In this document: positions 5,887 through 7,534 of the stretch, piece after piece
Layout: each line of letters begins with the position of its first letter
Position numbering within the stretch: the stretch's first letter is position 1
NCBI GenBank assembly: GCA_035544635.1
Contig: DATKDQ010000161.1
Span: 1-7,534, forward strand
Reading direction: 5' to 3'
DNA from: DATAFT01 sp035544635
GTDB lineage: Bacteria; Acidobacteriota; Thermoanaerobaculia; Multivoradales; Multivoraceae
Length of the DNA: 7,534 bases
Notes under the pieces: model-generated
What the model saw: only the letters and a program-made list of their open reading frames with translations
What the model was told of the DNA's origin: nothing
Databases searched by the model: none
Position numbers and translations under genes: made by a program

Positions 5887-5888
5887 GC
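5871..5888. terminator. Palindrome containing both stop codons of the convergent genes
   Basis: GCTCAGCGGGCGCTGAGC is a perfect inverted repeat with 8-bp arms, or 7-bp arms around a GGGC tetraloop. The TGA of the DUF4910 gene (5884-5886) and the TGA of the GT39 gene (complement of 5873-5875) sit at mirror positions inside it. It could fold into a stable hairpin in either transcript and act as a bidirectional end signal. No T tract follows on either side, so a Rho-independent role is uncertain. Confidence 0.35.
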
Positions 5889-7270
5889 CGGAGCTCGGGT
5901 GGCGGCTCGGTGTCAGCGCGCGCTCCTTCGGCGCGGCGGGCCAGCCCGAGGCCGGCGAACAGGACGATCGCCGGCAGGGCCGGCAGCCGGTACCGCACCT
6001 CGCGCGCGATCGGCCCGGTGGCGACCACGAAGTAGACGATGGTCGCGAGCAGGAGCGCGATCTCCACCCACCGGCGCGCGCGGGCGGCGCGCCACAGCCC
6101 CCGCGCCGCCGCCAGGTACAGCGCGACGAGATAGGCCGCGATGCCCACGACGATCGAGCGCTGGAGCGGGGTCGACCGGTTGCGCAGCGTGGCCGCGACC
6201 CACTCCCCGAACCCCGCGTCCCGCAGCGCGATCGCGTCGTGCCGCCCATACGGGATGCCGAGCAGGAGCGGGATCTCGCCACTCCCCAGGATGGCGAAGT
6301 AACGCACCGTGCCGCGCGCGTAGCGGACGGCGTCGTGGCGCACGGAGGCGAGCAGCGGCCGTGACCGCCCGGACCGGAGCTCCCGGTCTCGCGACGGCGC
6401 GGCCTCGACCGCGGCGTCGCGCGAGGACGCGCCTCTCGGAGCGTTGCGAGTGTCCTTCATCAACCAGGGGAGGTACCACCCAGGGATCGACGCCTGCATC
6501 GAGGTCACGTACGGGCGGCCGGTGATCCGCTGGTTGCGCAGCGCCCACGGCGTGAGCGTCAGCACGAATGCGGCCACTAGGAGCGCCCAGCGTGCCAGCG
6601 CGAGCCCGGGGCGCCGGCGCGACCGCAGCCACACCACCGGCGCCATCGCCAGACCGATGAAGAGGCTCACCGGGCGGCAGAGGGTCGCCAGCGCGAGCAG
6701 GAAACCCGCCGCGGCGAGGCTCGGCTTTCCTCCGCTCACCACGAAGCGCGCGAGAGCGTAGAGCGACAGAGCGACGAAGAGCGTCAGGAGCGTGTCCGCG
6801 TAGAGCCGGTTGCTGAACACCACGGCCGAGTAGTCGATGGCGAGGATCGACCCCGCGACGATCCCGGCGCGGCGGTCGAAGAGCAGGCTGCCCACGCGGC
6901 AGACCACGGCACAGGTCAGCGCCCCCAGCACCAGCTGGAGCAGGATCGCCAGGTGCGGGTGCGGCCCCCACAGGGCGTACACCACGGCGAGGAACGAGGG
7001 GTAGCCCGGCACGCGGAAGGTGTTCGGCTCGAGCCGCGGCTCGAGCCCGCTCGAGTAGACCCCGTGCTCCACCAGGTTGACCGCTAGGCGGTGGTAGGCG
7101 CGGGCGTCACCGACGAAGATCCGCTCCTGGAGCCGCTCGGGATCCCAAGCCCCGACGCCGATGAAGAGCACGACGCGCACGGCGAGGGCGAGCGCCACGA
7201 TCGCGATCTCGGGAGCGAAACGGGCCAGGCCTCGAGCCGAGTTCGGGAAGTCGGCGTCACAGGCGCGCAC
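5873..7270 (-). CDS. GT39/ArnT-like integral membrane glycosyltransferase
   Basis: Predicted 465-aa polytopic GT-C enzyme of the PMT/ArnT superfamily, which takes a sugar from a polyprenyl-phosphate carrier and transfers it to a periplasmic acceptor such as lipid A, LPS core or a protein. The first membrane segment is about residues 20-41. It is followed by the loop with the expected acidic catalytic residue, Asp55 in VGDARAYHRLA (53-63), and then PNTFRVPGYPSFLA (82-95), a strong family signature. Further hydrophobic segments lie at about 105-130, 134-153, 158-178, 184-213, 226-241, 371-389, 402-418 and 429-446. The C-terminal REVRYRLPALPAIVLFAG (423-440) is typical. A charged Arg/Ser-rich stretch (272-312) forms a long loop. 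The start GTG 7270 has an excellent GGGAGGT 3 nt upstream. It is a single gene here, convergent with DUF4910 and divergent from the PQQ-like gene. The natural donor could be the product of a GtrB-like enzyme such as the one at 552-1556, but this link is inference. Confidence 0.9.
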   Translation of the reverse strand: MRACDADFPNSARGLARFAPEIAIVALALAVRVVLFIGVGAWDPERLQERIFVGDARAYHRLAVNLVEHGVYSSGLEPRLEPNTFRVPGYPSFLAVVYALWGPHPHLAILLQLVLGALTCAVVCRVGSLLFDRRAGIVAGSILAIDYSAVVFSNRLYADTLLTLFVALSLYALARFVVSGGKPSLAAAGFLLALATLCRPVSLFIGLAMAPVVWLRSRRRPGLALARWALLVAAFVLTLTPWALRNQRITGRPYVTSMQASIPGWYLPWLMKDTRNAPRGASSRDAAVEAAPSRDRELRSGRSRPLLASVRHDAVRYARGTVRYFAILGSGEIPLLLGIPYGRHDAIALRDAGFGEWVAATLRNRSTPLQRSIVVGIAAYLVALYLAAARGLWRAARARRWVEIALLLATIVYFVVATGPIAREVRYRLPALPAIVLFAGLGLARRAEGARADTEPPPELRLSAR

Positions 7271-7286
7271 GCGACCTCCCGTCGTC

Positions 7287-7292
7287 TACAAT
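7287..7292 (+). promoter_or_regulatory. Putative -10 box for the PQQ-like propeller gene
   Basis: TACAAT, five of six matches to the -10 consensus, ends 15 nt before the GTG start at 7308 in the 37-bp gap between divergent genes. A transcript would have only about 7-9 nt of leader. The interval CGCGCTGCTCTCACC has no Shine-Dalgarno. No convincing -35 hexamer is visible. The same hexamer precedes the GT2 start. Confidence 0.45.
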
Positions 7293-7307
7293 CGCGCTGC
7301 TCTCACC

Positions 7308-7534
7308 GTGACGCTCCACGCCGCTCTGCCGCGCTCGTTCGCCAGCCTGGTCGTGAGCGTCCTTCTCACGGTCCCAGCACCGGCCGCCGCGTCCGACGAC
7401 TGGCCGCAATGGGGGGGCCCGGAACGCAACTTCCGCATCGACGGGCAGCTCGCTGCGACCTGGCCGCCGGAGGGTCCCCGGATCGTCTGGCGACGGCTGG
7501 TGGGCGACGGCTACTCCGCCGTGGCGGCGGCGGG
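7308..7534 (+). CDS. Secreted PQQ-like beta-propeller protein, N-terminus (partial, cut by right edge)
   Basis: The first 75 codons are visible. Residues 1-29 form a signal peptide: a basic N-region with Arg9, the hydrophobic core ASLVVSVLLTVPAPAA, and a likely cleavage at AAA-SDD. The mature start DWPQWGGPERNF is the characteristic opening of PQQ-like quinoprotein beta-propeller proteins. LAATWPPEGPRIVWRRLVG and DGYSAVAAAG match their first blade. These proteins are exported to the periplasm or envelope. Some relatives act as BamB-like scaffolds, others are PQQ-dependent dehydrogenases, and many are uncharacterised; the visible part cannot separate these. The GTG start is set by the signal peptide and the -10 box 15 nt upstream; no ATG occurs in the visible frame. 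It is divergent from the GT39 gene with a 37-bp gap, and no functional link to the sugar genes is evident. Confidence 0.85.
   Translation, partial: MTLHAALPRSFASLVVSVLLTVPAPAAASDDWPQWGGPERNFRIDGQLAATWPPEGPRIVWRRLVGDGYSAVAAA

Noticed and set aside
4543..6282. Long 579-codon minus-strand frame across DUF4910 and the 3' half of GT39
   Set aside because: Antisense to DUF4910 and in the wrong frame of GT39; low-complexity translation with no recognisable domain.
1..7534. Defence system, CRISPR array, mobile element or tRNA/rRNA
   Set aside because: No regularly spaced repeats, transposase, integrase, terminal inverted repeats or tRNA-like clover-leaf ends were seen; every long gene is explained by envelope-glycan or secreted-protein families.

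Overview
The window is very GC-rich (near 70% by eye) and densely coded. It carries eight recognisable protein genes, two of them cut by the window edges. The content fits cell-surface polysaccharide or LPS sugar biosynthesis in a Gram-negative-type bacterium. Indicators are a polyprenyl-phosphate sugar synthase, an ArnT-like membrane glycosyltransferase, sugar-nucleotide enzymes and an exported PQQ-type propeller protein. The composition, the dominance of GTG/TTG/CTG starts and the style of the PQQ protein suggest an uncultivated high-GC lineage such as Myxococcota or other deltaproteobacterial-type groups. That taxonomic guess is weak and rests on no marker gene.

Layout. Positions 1-1556 (minus strand) hold a two-gene unit: a GT2 polyprenyl-phosphate glycosyltransferase (1556 to 552), then, 11 nt downstream, the N-terminal half of a GT4 glycosyltransferase that runs off the left edge. 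A 129-bp divergent intergenic region (1557-1685) separates it from a plus-strand sugar operon. That operon is rfbF-type glucose-1-phosphate cytidylyltransferase (1686-2492), a three-domain sugar C-methyltransferase (2546-3847), an RmlC-type 3,5-epimerase overlapping it by 4 nt (3844-4389), a 183-bp spacer, and a DUF4910-type M28-like metallohydrolase with a C-terminal winged helix (4573-5886). A minus-strand GT39/ArnT-like integral membrane glycosyltransferase (7270 to 5873) converges on the DUF4910 gene and overlaps it by 14 nt. Divergent from it, 37 bp away, starts a secreted PQQ-like beta-propeller protein (7308 to beyond the right edge).

How the genes may work together. The cytidylyltransferase would make CDP-glucose. 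A 4,6-dehydratase, not in this window, would give CDP-4-keto-6-deoxyglucose. The epimerase and C-methyltransferase would then turn this into a C-methyl-branched 6-deoxysugar, and a final 4-ketoreductase is also missing here. GT2 could load a sugar onto undecaprenyl phosphate, GT4 could add sugars on the cytoplasmic side, and the GT39 protein could transfer a lipid-linked sugar to a periplasmic acceptor. The role of the DUF4910 protein is unknown.

Notable sequence-level features are: no gene requires an ATG start; three outward promoters have their -10 box almost touching the start codon, suggesting leaderless mRNAs; a perfect TetR-operator-like inverted repeat lies upstream of the DUF4910 gene; and one palindrome contains both stop codons of the convergent gene pair. 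I saw no tRNA, rRNA, CRISPR array, insertion sequence or transposase.
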